DNA from: Edaphochlamys debaryana
Taxonomy: Eukaryota; Chlorophyta; Chlorophyceae; Chlamydomonadales
Length of the DNA: 64,000 nt
Assembly: GCA_016858145.1 (NCBI GenBank)
Contig: JAEHOE010000133.1
Location: 248,001 to 312,000 of the forward strand
Reading direction: 5' to 3'
The notes under the pieces are model-generated. The model made no database searches, was not told the DNA's origin, and saw only the letters and a program-made list of their open reading frames with translations. Below, piece after piece: positions 36,497 through 47,700 of the stretch; position 1 is the first letter of the stretch, and every line of letters starts with the position of its first letter. The translations under genes were made by a program, and so were the position numbers.

Positions 36497-39369
36497 TCAC
36501 TTCTTCTTCAGCGACACGTTGCCCTTGGAGTCCACCGCAAACAGCTCCTTATGGCTCTGCGGGTGGGAGGGGTGGGGGCGCATGTGGATGCGTTTGCGCG
36601 GGCCCAAGATCGGGAAACTGCGTGGGAAGCGAGCGCACGCGGGTGCCCAGTCTGACGCTCCGGGGCACAGGGTCCGCTCAAAGATTTGCCGCAACGTTGC
36701 AAACCATACCCACCTCGAGGTACTGCTTGAGCTTGACCGGCACGCTAGCCGGCTTCTTGATGGCATTGCCCAACGTGTTGATGGGCACGGCCCCCCCCTG
36801 GCGCCGCAGGAAGGTCGTCAGCTCCGAGCGGAACTCCGCCTCGTTGCTGGGGGTGGCCACGCCTGGTATCAGGGGGGAGGCAGAAAATCGCGACCGGGGG
36901 GAGGCGTGAGGTAGGGGGAGTGGGCGTCGGGGAGTGGGGCAACGGCGGCAAGCGATGGCAAGGTACTGGTCCTCAAGCGCCTTTGCGGCAGGAAGCCGGG
37001 AGCAGAAGGTCGGAAGCGTGGGGAGAGAAGCCACCGACAAGGCCCGGCCTGTCGCATCGATTCCTGCCCGTCCCGCCGGCGGGGACTCCCCGTCTTCTGC
37101 GGTGTTCTCTCACCCTTGGCCGCCGCCTGCGGCTGCGCGGGCTGGGGCGTCTTGGCCTGCTCCTCCTTGCCCTTGCCCTTGCCCTTGGCGGCCTCCTGCC
37201 CCTTGCCCTTGGCGCCCTCGGCTCCCTTGACGGCCACCGCCTTGGGCCCCGCGCCGGCGGGCGTGGTGATGGGGATGGCCCGAGACCCGCCCCGCGCCTG
37301 CGCCGCCTGCTTGGGCGGCGCGCTCTTGGGTTGCTCCGCCTTCACCTGCTTCTGCGCCTTGGCCGGCTGCGGCGTCTGTGCAGCGCCGCGCTTGCCGCCC
37401 ACCTGCAAGACGACAGCACCGAGGGCGGTTGTGGACGCGGACAGAGGCAGACGTGGCAATGGGTCGGGGAGAGCCAGCAAAGGAGAGCCGACGCGTCGAG
37501 ACGTAGGTAAGCGATGGTTAGCTACCACCCAGATCGATAATACCGCAGCCAACCCACCTTGGGCGGCGGCGAGGGCTCGACCATCTCCTCGTCCGACTCC
37601 CCCTCTGCCCCCTCCTCGTCCTCGTCGTCGTCGCTTGCCGCTGCAAGTGGCAAGGTCCAACAAGGGCAGAAAGGGCAGGCGGTCATGTGGTCGCCAGATG
37701 TTCCCCAAATGCAACTGTCGTGCAGCGTGCGCCGTACCACTCGAGTGCCCTACCTTCCGCGATCATGTCATCCGAGCCCAGCTCATCGATGTTGGGCAGA
37801 CCGTCGTCGTCCTCGTCCTCGCCCTCATCCTCGTCCTCCCCCTCCTCGCCCTCCTCGTCCTCTGCACGGGTAGACAAGGAAATTTATCGTAGAATCGTCT
37901 GCTGATGCGGGGCCACACAGCTGAGAGACAAGCACGGCCTTTTGCACTGTGAGGTCGAAGCCCGCCACGCAGCAGCTCCCGTGGGCGAGGCACCTAGGTT
38001 CACACCCCAGCGCAGCAACCCACCGTCTGAGTCGCTGGCAGGTTGGAGCCTCCCCTTCAGCTGCACGTCAAGACAAGAGAGGAAGTATCACATGCCGCGT
38101 TGTACGGCCACCGCAACCCGCCGGGCAGAGGAATGGTCCTGCTAGCGCCACTCAGCTCCCACCACGGCACATGCCTGCCCAACATAGCACAGACCTCCCC
38201 ACGTGCCCACCCAGCTCCCAGGAAGTTCGTTGGCAAAATCTGCTCCTCGCCCTTCCAGAGTGCCTGACCTGACGCATGCGCCCGGGCCAGCCCACCCTCG
38301 TGCTCCCTCACCCGCTTCAGCGGCAGGCCCTGGGGGACGCCGTCCTCGTCCTCGTCCTCCTCGCCCTCATCCCCATCGAAGTCCTCGTCCTCGTCCTCGT
38401 CCTCGTCCTCATCCTCGTCGTCCTCATCGTCCGAGATGGCCACCGGCGTGGACGCCTGGAAGCCGTACACGTGAACATCCGAGTCGCCCAGGTTCTCCAT
38501 CGAGAAGGTCTGCACACGCAGTGCCGGAGAGGTTATGGTGACGCAATTGCATGAGCACAAAGGCGTCGCTGCTGTGCAGCAAGAGAGCATGTATGGTCTG
38601 TAAGGCACAGGCCCACACGGCTGTCCGGGGGCCGGAGGGTGGGTACGTGGGAGGGCATCAAGCAGAGGTGGAGGGGCCTGCCGGGGGAGCAAGGCTCTGC
38701 CCCAGTCTGTCCCAACCCCCACCCCTGCCGCACGCCCCCCCCCATCCCACCTGGTCCAGAGCAATGTCCAGCTGCCACTGCCGCGTGTGGGGTGCCTCCA
38801 GCGTCGCCAGCACCGGCTTGGTGCCGTTGTAAGTTAGCCGCACGACGTGCGCGCCCTGTGCCGGGTTGGCCCCGAGGGCGAGGGGTGGTGGTGTTAGACG
38901 GACAGGGGCATCAGCCGTGACATGAACTCAGGGGCCGTGGGCCAAAGGGACGTGTGTCCAGTGGAGTGGGGGCGTCGTGGCGGGCGAGGGCGGTTCAAGG
39001 CACAGCCCACACAGCCCACGAATGCACCACGCCCCAAGGAAGTTATCCACTCGCCCTGTGCTACCGTGTGCTTTCTGAGTGTTAGCGCTGCGCGCGGGTG
39101 CACTGTCCGCGTGTGGGGAGAGTCCTCTGTCTGTCTGTCTGGCTTCCACCCGAGCTGGCGGGGCACGCTTGCGTGCGGGGTTCAATGCCCCTGGAGGCCT
39201 AGGGCGACTACCCTACTTCGCCGGTTAGACATACCTTTGCCGGGTTGGCCCCGAGGGCGAGGCCCGTGATGTGAATGCTCGATAGCACATGCTCAGTGCT
39301 CTCCAGCTGCTGTTCAACCGGCTTCCCCTTTGCCGGGAGGATAGCGGACCAGAAGGCCGTCGCCATCAT
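36497..39369 (-). CDS. HD2/FKBP-type nucleoplasmin-like nuclear protein
   Basis: Minus-strand exons 39235-39369, 38751-38855, 38312-38509, 38024-38060, 37754-37861, 37558-37640, 37114-37402, 36714-36862 and 36497-36556 join to 387 residues. The N-terminus (MMATAFWSAILPAKGKPVEQ ... ENLGDSDVHVYGF) matches the FxW...PG/KGK start and beta-sandwich of plant HD2 and FKBP-type nucleoplasmin-like domains, about residues 1-105. Three acidic tracts (long Asp/Glu runs from exons 3, 5 and 6) follow, as in histone chaperones. Next comes a Lys/Ala/Pro/Gln basic linker (VKGAEGAKGKGQEAAKGKGK). A compact C-terminal domain (SELTTFLRRQGGAVPINTLG to the end) resembles a small winged helix. No peptidyl-prolyl isomerase domain is present. 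A histone-binding chaperone or HD2-like chromatin protein of nucleus or nucleolus is likely. Two in-frame ATGs are adjacent (39369 and 39366). Confidence 0.85.
38856..38883 (-). repeat. 28-bp copy of the upstream exon end, at the intron 1 acceptor
   Basis: The last 28 bp of intron 1 of the HD2-like gene (plus-strand ctgtgccgggttggccccga...) repeat the last 28 bp of exon 1 (39235-39262) with one mismatch. That single difference turns the exon's GGCAAAG|GT into the intron's GGCACAG|GG acceptor. Confidence 0.9.
38968..39103. repeat. Dispersed intronic repeat, copy B (HD2-like intron 1)
   Basis: This 136-bp stretch in the intron at 38856-39234 matches copy A at 35272-35448 in the cyclase gene, in the same orientation relative to transcription. 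Confidence 0.85.
39235..39262 (-). repeat. 28-bp exon-end partner of the intron 1 acceptor duplication
   Basis: This is the 3' end of exon 1 of the HD2-like gene, coding GLALGANPAK. It matches 38856-38883 at 27 of 28 positions. Confidence 0.9.
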
Positions 39370-39689
39370 TCGGTCGATCCCCGGGCACCGCAGAAGGGTT
39401 ACTGGTTACGAGTTGGTTGCGACAGTGCTTTGACGACTATCTGCCTCTGTTCGGGCGCGTGCTGACCAGTCCGGTGCCGCCGTGGGTTGCCGGCGCGTGG
39501 CAAACTTGGACGTAAAAGGAGGCAGACTCTGCCAAGTAGGTATTAACCGCAGCCCTAAGCAGCTACGCATGCGACTGAAACCTCAGCTTGCGAGCAAGTG
39601 GTGCATGCGGTGGTGCTGCATGCGCCGATCGCAGGTTGCCCTGTTCAGCAGTAGAATTGTATATACATTCCCTTACAGTGCGTAGACAT
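39370..39689. promoter_or_regulatory. 320-bp shared upstream region of two divergent genes
   Basis: The start codons of the HD2-like gene (minus) and the ODR4-like gene (plus) are 320 bp apart, so both promoters lie here. A TATA-like run (attgtatatacattc) is at about 39656-39670, close to the plus-strand start. Confidence 0.5.
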
Positions 39690-42499
39690 ATGCATACAAT
39701 GGTATTGCGAACGTGCCAGGCCGACAACGCGCTCGAGCAACAGTTCGAGGCATTGCTTAAGCGCCAGGCGCCGGCGGAGGTGCGCAAGGGCGCTTGATCG
39801 ACGGGGAGCTGGGCTTTGGGGGCAACCCATACGAACGGGGGATGGCAGCGGCCGCTGATGGCTCTTGTGGGCTCCCGCCCCACACCCTGTGGCCCCGCCC
39901 TCCTTCGGCCCCGCGTAGATTGGCTTGTTGATCGGGAAGCATGCCTCCGGCGACAAAGCAGTTCTGTATGGCACGATAAAGACACCCAGCTTGGTACGTG
40001 ACAGATATCTGGGCCGCAAGGGTGGAGGTTCGGCACGGACAGTGCGCCCACTGAACAGCGCAGGCTTAACACCTCCTTCCCTAACTGTCCCCATATCCTT
40101 TCGTGAAGGACGGCTTGGAGCCCATTCAGGTGGACGGGGGCTCAGCGGGCGCTGCCGCGGCCGCACCCGCCCCCTCAAAGGGCGGCAAGAAGCCTGCCTC
40201 GGCGGCCAAAGCGGCCGGGGGCGTGTCTGTGGCACTGGAGGGGGAGTGGGTGGTGGAGCATGCCCGTCAGGTGGCACGCATGCTGCCCGGAGGTGAGACA
40301 GCGTGGACGGGCCGACGGCCGGAGCCGGGGGAGGCGCTTCCGCTGCGTGGGCTTGCGTAAGGCTTGTGTCCCTGACCCGGGAATACCGGTCAGGCTTAAG
40401 GCTGCCTCCAGCGTCCAGCGCCTTCAAACGCTTCGACGGCCGTTGTCTACCGGTGTCACAGTTTTAACCTGTGGTGGCACCACTCTCATGCGCACCGCTT
40501 TCGGCCCTCTGCCCCTCGCCAATTCCCACGCCCAACCCGCAGGCGTGTCCGTGCTGGGCCTGTACCTCTTCTGCCCGGACGCCGCCCACACCTCCGCCGT
40601 CTCGCAGCTCGCGGGCCTCCTCTCGTCCCTCGCCGCCTTCTGCCTGCCCTCCCCCGACGCCTCCTCCACATCCACCTCTTCATCCTCCTCCTCCCCCGAC
40701 ACCCCCACGGAGCTCCTGCTCCTCCACATCGACGCCTCCTCCCGCAAGCAGTCCCTCAAGGCGTTCCCGGCGGCCGCCTCGCCCCCAGCGCCGCCCTCCT
40801 CCCTGCGCCCCTGCGAGCTCAAGTTCTCGCCTGCGCTGGGCAGCCTGGTGGCGGTGCGGTGCTGGCACGGCGTGGACGTAACGCTCACGGTGCCGGCGGC
40901 GGCGGGGGCCGAGGCGGGCGGCGGCGGCGGCGGCGGGGCGGGCAAGGGCGCGGGCAAGGAGGCGGAGGCGCACATGCGGCGGCACCTGGCGGCGCTGGTG
41001 GCAGCAGAGGCGGAGCGCATCCGGTGGGGCTCGCGCGGGAGGGCATTGGGTGCTTCGATCTGGGAGTGCGGGAAGGGGAGTGCTGTGCAGCCCGTGGTTG
41101 GCGTGGAACGAGGCCCTCCAGCTGCGCGCACGTGCCAGCCATGCCGGCCGGCATCCTGATGTCCAGCCCATTCACACCGCCCCATGCGGCCATGTCCTCA
41201 CCCTACTGTCCAGGAGTGGCGTCTTCACCGTCGGCGGGGCCGTTGTGTCTGAGGCCGGCGCCGTGGGGGAGGCGCTATCCGCCGGCGCCGTCAGCGGCTC
41301 GCCGCTGGGCGTGCCCACATACGACCTCACCCTGCTGGCGCCGCCCCCGTGCCAGCTGCTGCCGCCGGGCGGTGGGGCCGAGGGTGGCCCGCAGGGCGGC
41401 GGCGGGGCCGCATCCATGGCTGTGGCGGGGCAGGCCCGGCTGCGGGGGGCTCTGCAGGGGCTGGCGTTTGTGGGCAAGCGGGAGACGGCTGGCAGGGCGG
41501 CGGCAGAGCTGCAGGTGGGCCGGGGTCCAGCCCCAGCGACGGAGGCCCGGTGACCTCCCCCGCGCTTTACCCCTCCCGGCAATCCTGGGCTGCGTCTTTT
41601 ACGCCCTGTCTCGTTTCTGACCCTCAACCCTGCCGCTGACCTTCCCTCCTGCCACCCCCAACGGCGCCACCATCAGGCCGACCTGGTGTCCAGCCTCACG
41701 GCCCGCATGGAGCTGCTGCTGGAGGAGGCCCTGCGCACCGCGGACGCAGCCCAGGGGCAGCAGGGCGCGGGGGACAAGGCGGCGGCGGCCGCGGAGCCCG
41801 CGCACCCTCTGCTCAGCCCCGCGTCCCGTCTGGCGCGTGGCGGGTGCGACCTCGCCCTGCCGCGGCGCGTGCTGCTGCCCTGGCTGGTGGGTGGTGCCGG
41901 GGTGGCGTGGCCTGATGGGGCGGTGATCGCATCACAGCAGGTGGACTGCGTTACATCCGCCCAAGTAATGCTACCACCCTCCTCTGTGTGCCGACATCAC
42001 ATCACTCCCCGCCCCGTCACCACGCCCCCAGGGCGGCCAGTTGGCCCTGTGCGATCACCTGCTGGAAGGGGAGCCGGCGGACGCAGCGGCGGAGCGGGCG
42101 CGCGAGCTGCTGGCGCTGCAGGACAGCCCGCAGGTGGGGCGGCGCGGGGGGTGGGGCGGGGTGAGTGCGATACATGGGGGCTGCATGGCTATGAACGGGG
42201 CGAGCTCTCATGAGACCTGCCACCCGCCTTCATCTGTGCCCCGCCTCCCTCCCGCTCGCCGGCGGCAGGTCATTGAGGAGGAGCAGCCCGCGTCACCGGC
42301 CGCGCCCCCGGGGCCCTGGCGGCCCAACGCCGTCCCCGCAGAGCCCGTCGATGGGTCCGGCAAGCGGGGCGGCGGGGCGCTGTCCGGTGTGGCGTGCGGC
42401 GGTGCCATGGTGGTGAGCGCCGTGGCGGCGGCGGGGGCGGCGGTGCTGGCGGCGGCCATGGGGTACATGTCACTGGGTGGCCCGGCAGGGTCGCAGTAG
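39690..42499 (+). CDS. ODR4-like membrane protein
   Basis: Exons 39690-39779, 39919-39993, 40109-40292, 40543-41023, 41214-41514, 41677-41886, 42032-42133 and 42269-42499 join to 557 residues. Family hallmarks are IGLLIGKHASGDKAVL near the N-terminus and the signature EWVVEHARQVARMLPGGVSV followed by LGLYLFC, as in animal and plant ODR4 proteins (EWxxEHAxQVSRMLPGG). A single hydrophobic segment near the C-terminus (MVVSAVAAAGAAVLAAAMGY) fits the tail anchor of the family. Low-complexity Ser/Thr/Pro and Gly/Ala insertions lengthen it compared with animal forms of about 450 residues. ODR4 helps membrane-receptor trafficking in worms and works at the ER with the UFM1 protease UFSP2 in animals; the algal role is inferred to be an ER or trafficking factor. 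ATG 39699 is an alternative start. Confidence 0.85.
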
Positions 42500-44754
42500 G
42501 GAGAACAGGAGGGGTAAGCGTGACGGGATGTCGGGGCCCGGAGGGGCGGTGCTGGATAGGCTGTGCCGCCTAGGGCGGGAGTGCCGGGTGGTCGAGCGAG
42601 GAGTGTGTCGTGCTTGGGTCAAGAGAGGACCTGGGCGTGCTCTGGCGTGTGCCGGTGTAGTGCCGTGCCTGGCAGCACCGCGGGGCGTTAGAGCATGATG
42701 TGAGCATCGAGGGCCAGGTGGTGCAGTTAAGGGCGCTAAGCATTGGCGAGAGCACGTGCCAGATGGCAAAGCCAGTCTCGACAGTGTGCAACTCACCAGG
42801 TCCAGAACGCCCGCAGCAGAGGCCTTGATAGAGGCAGGCCGACAGCGGTGTCCTCGAGCTTCCGCTTGCCTAACTGTCCTTGGCTCCAGGCCTGTCCCAG
42901 GCATGCAGCTGAGCTGCCAAGGGAGGTTCTGTGCTCGCAGGGGCCGCGCAGCGTAGTCCGGACGACGACGAAGGGGGATGCAGCTGAACGCAACTAGGCT
43001 GTGCGTAACGCAACAGAAAGAGGGAGAGGCAGAGCGACAGGCAGGAGCAAGCAGCCGCACGGGTGATCCTAAGGGCCGCACCACGCAATGCGTTCGGACA
43101 CGGGCTGCCAAGGGAGGTCAGGGGGCGTCAGGCTCTGCTCCCTGTTCACTCTTGCCCCTCCGCAATCCTTGCTGCGAGTCTCCCGCCGACCCGAATTACC
43201 CGGAAGCCAAGTAGGGGGGGGGGGGCGCACAAGGAAGTGCGAGGTATGGAAGCACGCAACAGCACATAGGGGGGTCAGGAGGCCCGGGGGCGACCGTGCC
43301 GCATGCCACTAGCAGCCCGGGGCCCGGGGCGGACAGTGCCGTGCAGCATGCCACTCGCAGCTCGCACAGCTTGAGTGAGTGCCTCTCGCACGCCCCAAGG
43401 CTCCTCGCCGTCAAATCTGCTGCTCACACATATTTGCAACAAAGTAACCATATATGTACTTTCTTGCATTTGAGCCCGGGCTGAGCATCCCAAATTTCAC
43501 TGAGCGCTACCAGCAGCCTTTCTCGCATCGTAACATGCATAGCAGACCGAATAGTGTAATTTGGGGCAGCGCTATGCAAGTTCACTGCCGTTCACAGCTA
43601 TCCGGTCGCGGCATGGTCACGCAGAAGGCGACCGCTGTGTTCGCGGTCACCACTGCGCGGACAGCAAAACTGGACCATCGTGCGAGGCAGGCGGCTCCGC
43701 TGCTCCTCACAGACAGGGACGGCACGTCAAGCACCCCGCATCCCGCCTGGCTGGGATTCCCAGCTGGCGTCAACAGCTGCCATGACACGGCGCTGTGATG
43801 GCTAGCACACAGTCCGCAGGTGAGGGAGGGAGAGTGCAGGCTCTTCAGGTAAAGTTGGTCCGGACGATGTGGTGATGGGGCGTTGGCACGGTCTGGGCTT
43901 GGGGTATTCGGGGCACAGGGCAGGACTCCACTCCCCCCGTTGCACAAGCACATGGGTCGCTGTATGGGCAGCCAGGGGCCCGGTGGGATCGACGGTTTGA
44001 GGCTCGCGTGCGACCATCCGTTCAATCCTTGCATCTGCACGTGCACCCCTTCCGACGTCAAGCCGAGCGCGGGAGCCGACATCAAGGTGGTGTTGATCAC
44101 CTCATGCAATAGCCCCATGGCCATGGGAGGGGACTAACTGGGCAGGTCAGCGGTGTGGCCTGGGGCAGTTCAGCGGTCGCGAGCTCAGGTTTGCAGCCTG
44201 AGCCCTGAGTCAATAATGCTAGTAGCTTTGGCGCTATCGGTAATACATGGTGATGTGGATAGCAGAAGCAGTAGGGCGCGCTCAGCCGGTTGGATCGCGC
44301 TCGTGTCCGCTCAGCTCCCGCGGTCAAGGCAGGCGTGGCGGTCAGCAGCACGGCGCGCAACACCCTATACATCTACCCATTGAGCATATTGTTTGCGCAA
44401 CGTTTGAGGCCCCGCACTGCTGAAATAGTCGAAACGCCCTCGTCGCCGCGGCATCCACGAGCGACGAGCGTCCGCCAAACTTGTTGCGCTGCAAGCACAG
44501 CCGTTGACAGATTAGGAAACATAGAGAAGTGCATCAACGGTCAAAGCGTCGGCCTCGCGAGCGAGCGTGCGCGTTGAGGGGACACAAGGAGCAACGAGGC
44601 CCTTGCGCGGCCCCTCTGCCGCTGTCCTATCGACAGCGTTGCGAAGCGCACATAAGGCGATAACTGCCGAGTACTATAGCAGCACCCAGGAGGGGCACAC
44701 CCGTCCGTGCTGTGAGAGCGTGCTGGGCCAGGGCGCGGCCTGGCTCGCCGCCGG
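42500..44754. other. 2.25-kb intergenic stretch, no gene recognised
   Basis: It lies between the ODR4-like stop and the signal-peptide exon of the giant gene. A TGTAA at 43555-43559 could end the ODR4-like transcript, with a 3' UTR of about 1.06 kb. Imperfect repeats of gcatgccactagcagc occur near 43302 and 43348. The 32-bp word at 42927-42958 is shared with the DnaJ 3' flank. Confidence 0.4.
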
Positions 44755-47700
44755 ATGGGCGGAACCCGGGCTACGTCCCTGGGCACGACAGCACCGGTCA
44801 GAGCCCTTGCCCTCGTGCTGCTGGCCTTCGGGGCAGCATGGTCAACCCGCCTTGCAGGCGAGTGCAAACGGTCCTCAGCGTTACCAACCGCTGTGGCTGA
44901 GGCCACGTGTTGAGCCCATCCCAGACGGCCACATCAGGCCCGTTTCACCTCAACCCACTTCTCCCTGTGTGGTCCCGCAGCCGCCGGTTCGGCCGTGGAC
45001 GTGGCGGTGACCTCCTCCGACTCCACTGGCGCCACCAGCGCGCAGGTGTTTGCGGAGGCGCTGAGCGGCCTCAAGTGGACGGTGCCGTGGGAGGTGCAGT
45101 GCCTGCAGGACCCGCGCAGGACGGACGACACGTACTGGTGCGGCGCGGGGGGGGGGGGGCGGGTTGGTGTGGTGTCTCTCGCACTGGCCCCAGCCAAGCG
45201 CTCTCGTCCCTCCTACCTTGCTTCCTTCTCTCCTGCCCTTCCCGCCCGCCCGCAGGCCCTCCCGCTGCCTGCTCCCGTGCGTGCAGTACAGCTACTACGA
45301 CGAAGTCTACATCGACCCCTCCGTCTTCCCCAGCCCGCGCGCCTTCTGCCCCTGCGGCGGCGGCTCTCTGGCGCCCTGGTCTCTGCCGCACGACCCCGGC
45401 CACGCCCGCGCGGCCGCCACCCAGCAGGCCCTGCTGCAGTGGTGGGATCTCAACGTGTACCAAGACGCCACCTCCGGCCGCTGGACCGACCCCGCGTGGA
45501 CGGCGCAGGGCGCGTGGCTGGGCGGCGGCAGCCTGCGCGAGGCGACGTGGGCCGAGGGCAGCAGCTACTGCTCTTGGCCGTTCGTGGAGTGCGCTGCGGG
45601 GTGCGAGTCGTCCCACGCGCTGACGGCTCTGGACCTGCGCAACGCGAGCCTGTACATCTGGCAGCTGGACTTCTCGCCCTTCGAGGCGGCGCTCAGCGAG
45701 GCGGAGCGGGCGGACGTGTGGTACATGTGAGGCAGGGACGGGGCTGGGAGGGCGGGGAGGGGCACGGGGCACGGCAGGGCTGTCTCGAGCGGCGGGTTGC
45801 CTGCATGCCCGCCTCCGTGAGGCCCGTGAGGCCGTCTGTCCTGCTCTTGACTCCGTACACAAGCCCTCCTGCATCGCCCCCTAAACAACACTTCCCCCTC
45901 AGCAACCTGAGCCACAACTTCATCGGCGGCGTGCTGCCCGCCAACCTTCCGTCCATCTTCCCCGCCCTGGAGCACCTCAGCCTCGACCACTGCCGCTACG
46001 TGCCGTACAGCACGCCCGACCCCTATGACCCGGACGCGCCGCTGCCGCCCAACCCGGCCGCGTCGCTCAACTTCAACTGGCAGCACATGCCAGGCAAGCG
46101 ACCGAGGGGGCATCTCGCAGACGGGTCTCACAGCACAGGGCTTACGTGCATGCACCGGTCAGGGCCGGGCTGCTGTCCCCCGCTATGACCTGCCGTGTCT
46201 GTTGAGACCACTGTCGTTCCGTGTTGATCAAGCGCTCTAACACGCTGTGCCGTCGCCCGCCCCCCTCCCCAGGCACGGGCGAGTCTGCCGACTGGTGCTC
46301 CCCCTCCGACGTGAATCCCGAAGGCTGGTTTGACTTTGTGCTGAGCGGCCCCATCCCCGAGGAGTGGGGCGCCTGGGCCGGCAGCCTGCGCACGCTGCGT
46401 CTGCAGCACCAGGCGCTGTCGGGGAGCCTCCCCGAGGCGCTTCGGGGACCGGGCAGCGCCGTGGTCAGCTGGAGGCTGCAGGGAAACGCGGAGCTGTGCG
46501 GGCCGCTGCCAGGTGCGGTAGCGGGAGGGAAGGCAGGGAGTGGTGGATGCCGAGGGGGCGGACCATCTGTATGTTTGGCGCGTTGCCTACTTCACGGTAA
46601 CCCTTCTCAGCTCCGCCCCGCCCCGCCCCGCCCCGCCCCGCCCCGCCCCGCCCCGCCCCGCCCCGCCCCCCAGAGTCTGCGAGCCCGCTCAACTCTGTGC
46701 TGTTCCTGGGGACCAAGCTGGGCACACACTGGTGGGACCCGGACGCAGGGGCCTGCGTCCCCGCGCCCCTGTCGCCCCCGGACTTCCCCGCCCCGCTGGC
46801 CCCCTCGGTGCCGCTCATCGCTTGCTTCGGGGGAAAGGTCAGGTGTCCCCCACCCCCGCCGCCCTCTCCACCTCGGCTGCCTCCGTCCCCTCCCTCGTCT
46901 GGTCCGCCGCCCGTGCCCATGCCCCGTATGCGCCCCCCGCGTCCCCCCCTGCCGCCCGTGCGCCCTCCTCGGCCGCCCGCCGGCCCGCCCCCGCCGCCGG
47001 GTCAGCCGCTGCCTCCCTCGTCTCCCCCGCGTGTCCCTCCGGCCGTGCCCCCGCCTGTTGCGCCTCCGTCTCCTCCCTCTCTGCCTCCGCCTCCCAGCCC
47101 TCGTCCTCCGGCTCCCCTTCCTCCGCAGCCTTCCCCACCCTCTCCCAAGCCGCCCTCCCCGCAACCTCCGTCTCCTCCGCCTCCATCTCCTCGGCCCCCG
47201 TCCCCGCCTCCGCCCTCTCCCCAGCCGCCTTCACCCCCTCCGCCGTCGCCACAGCCTCCCTCCCCCCAGCCTCCGTCCCCTCCTCCTCCCTCTCCGCAAC
47301 CTCCCTCCCCGTCTCCTCCGTCCCCTAAGCCGCCCTCACCGCTGCCACCCTCTCCTCAGCCCCCTTCACCCCCTCCGCCCTCTCCGCAGCCCCTCAGCCC
47401 ACAGCCTCCTTCACCGTCCTCGCCCTCTCCAGAGCCTCCGTTCCCGCGGCCTCCGTCACCATCGGCACCCTCTCCGCAGCCGCCCGCACCGCAGCCCCCG
47501 TCCCCGCAGCCCGCGCCCCCGCAGCCGCCCTCTCCACAGCCCCCCTCACCTCCTCCTCCGTCGCCCCAGCCCCCGTCGCCCCAGCCTCCACCCCCAGCTG
47601 CCCCTCCGCCGGTCCCTGTCCCGCCTCGCCCCTCCCCTCTCCCGCCGTCTCCCCCTCCCCCTCGCCCCCCTTCTCCGCCTCTGCCCCTTCCGCCCCCGCC

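Noticed and set aside
36497..39369. FKBP peptidyl-prolyl isomerase
   Set aside because: The N-terminal nucleoplasmin-like domain resembles FKBP39/46-type proteins, but no isomerase domain is encoded.
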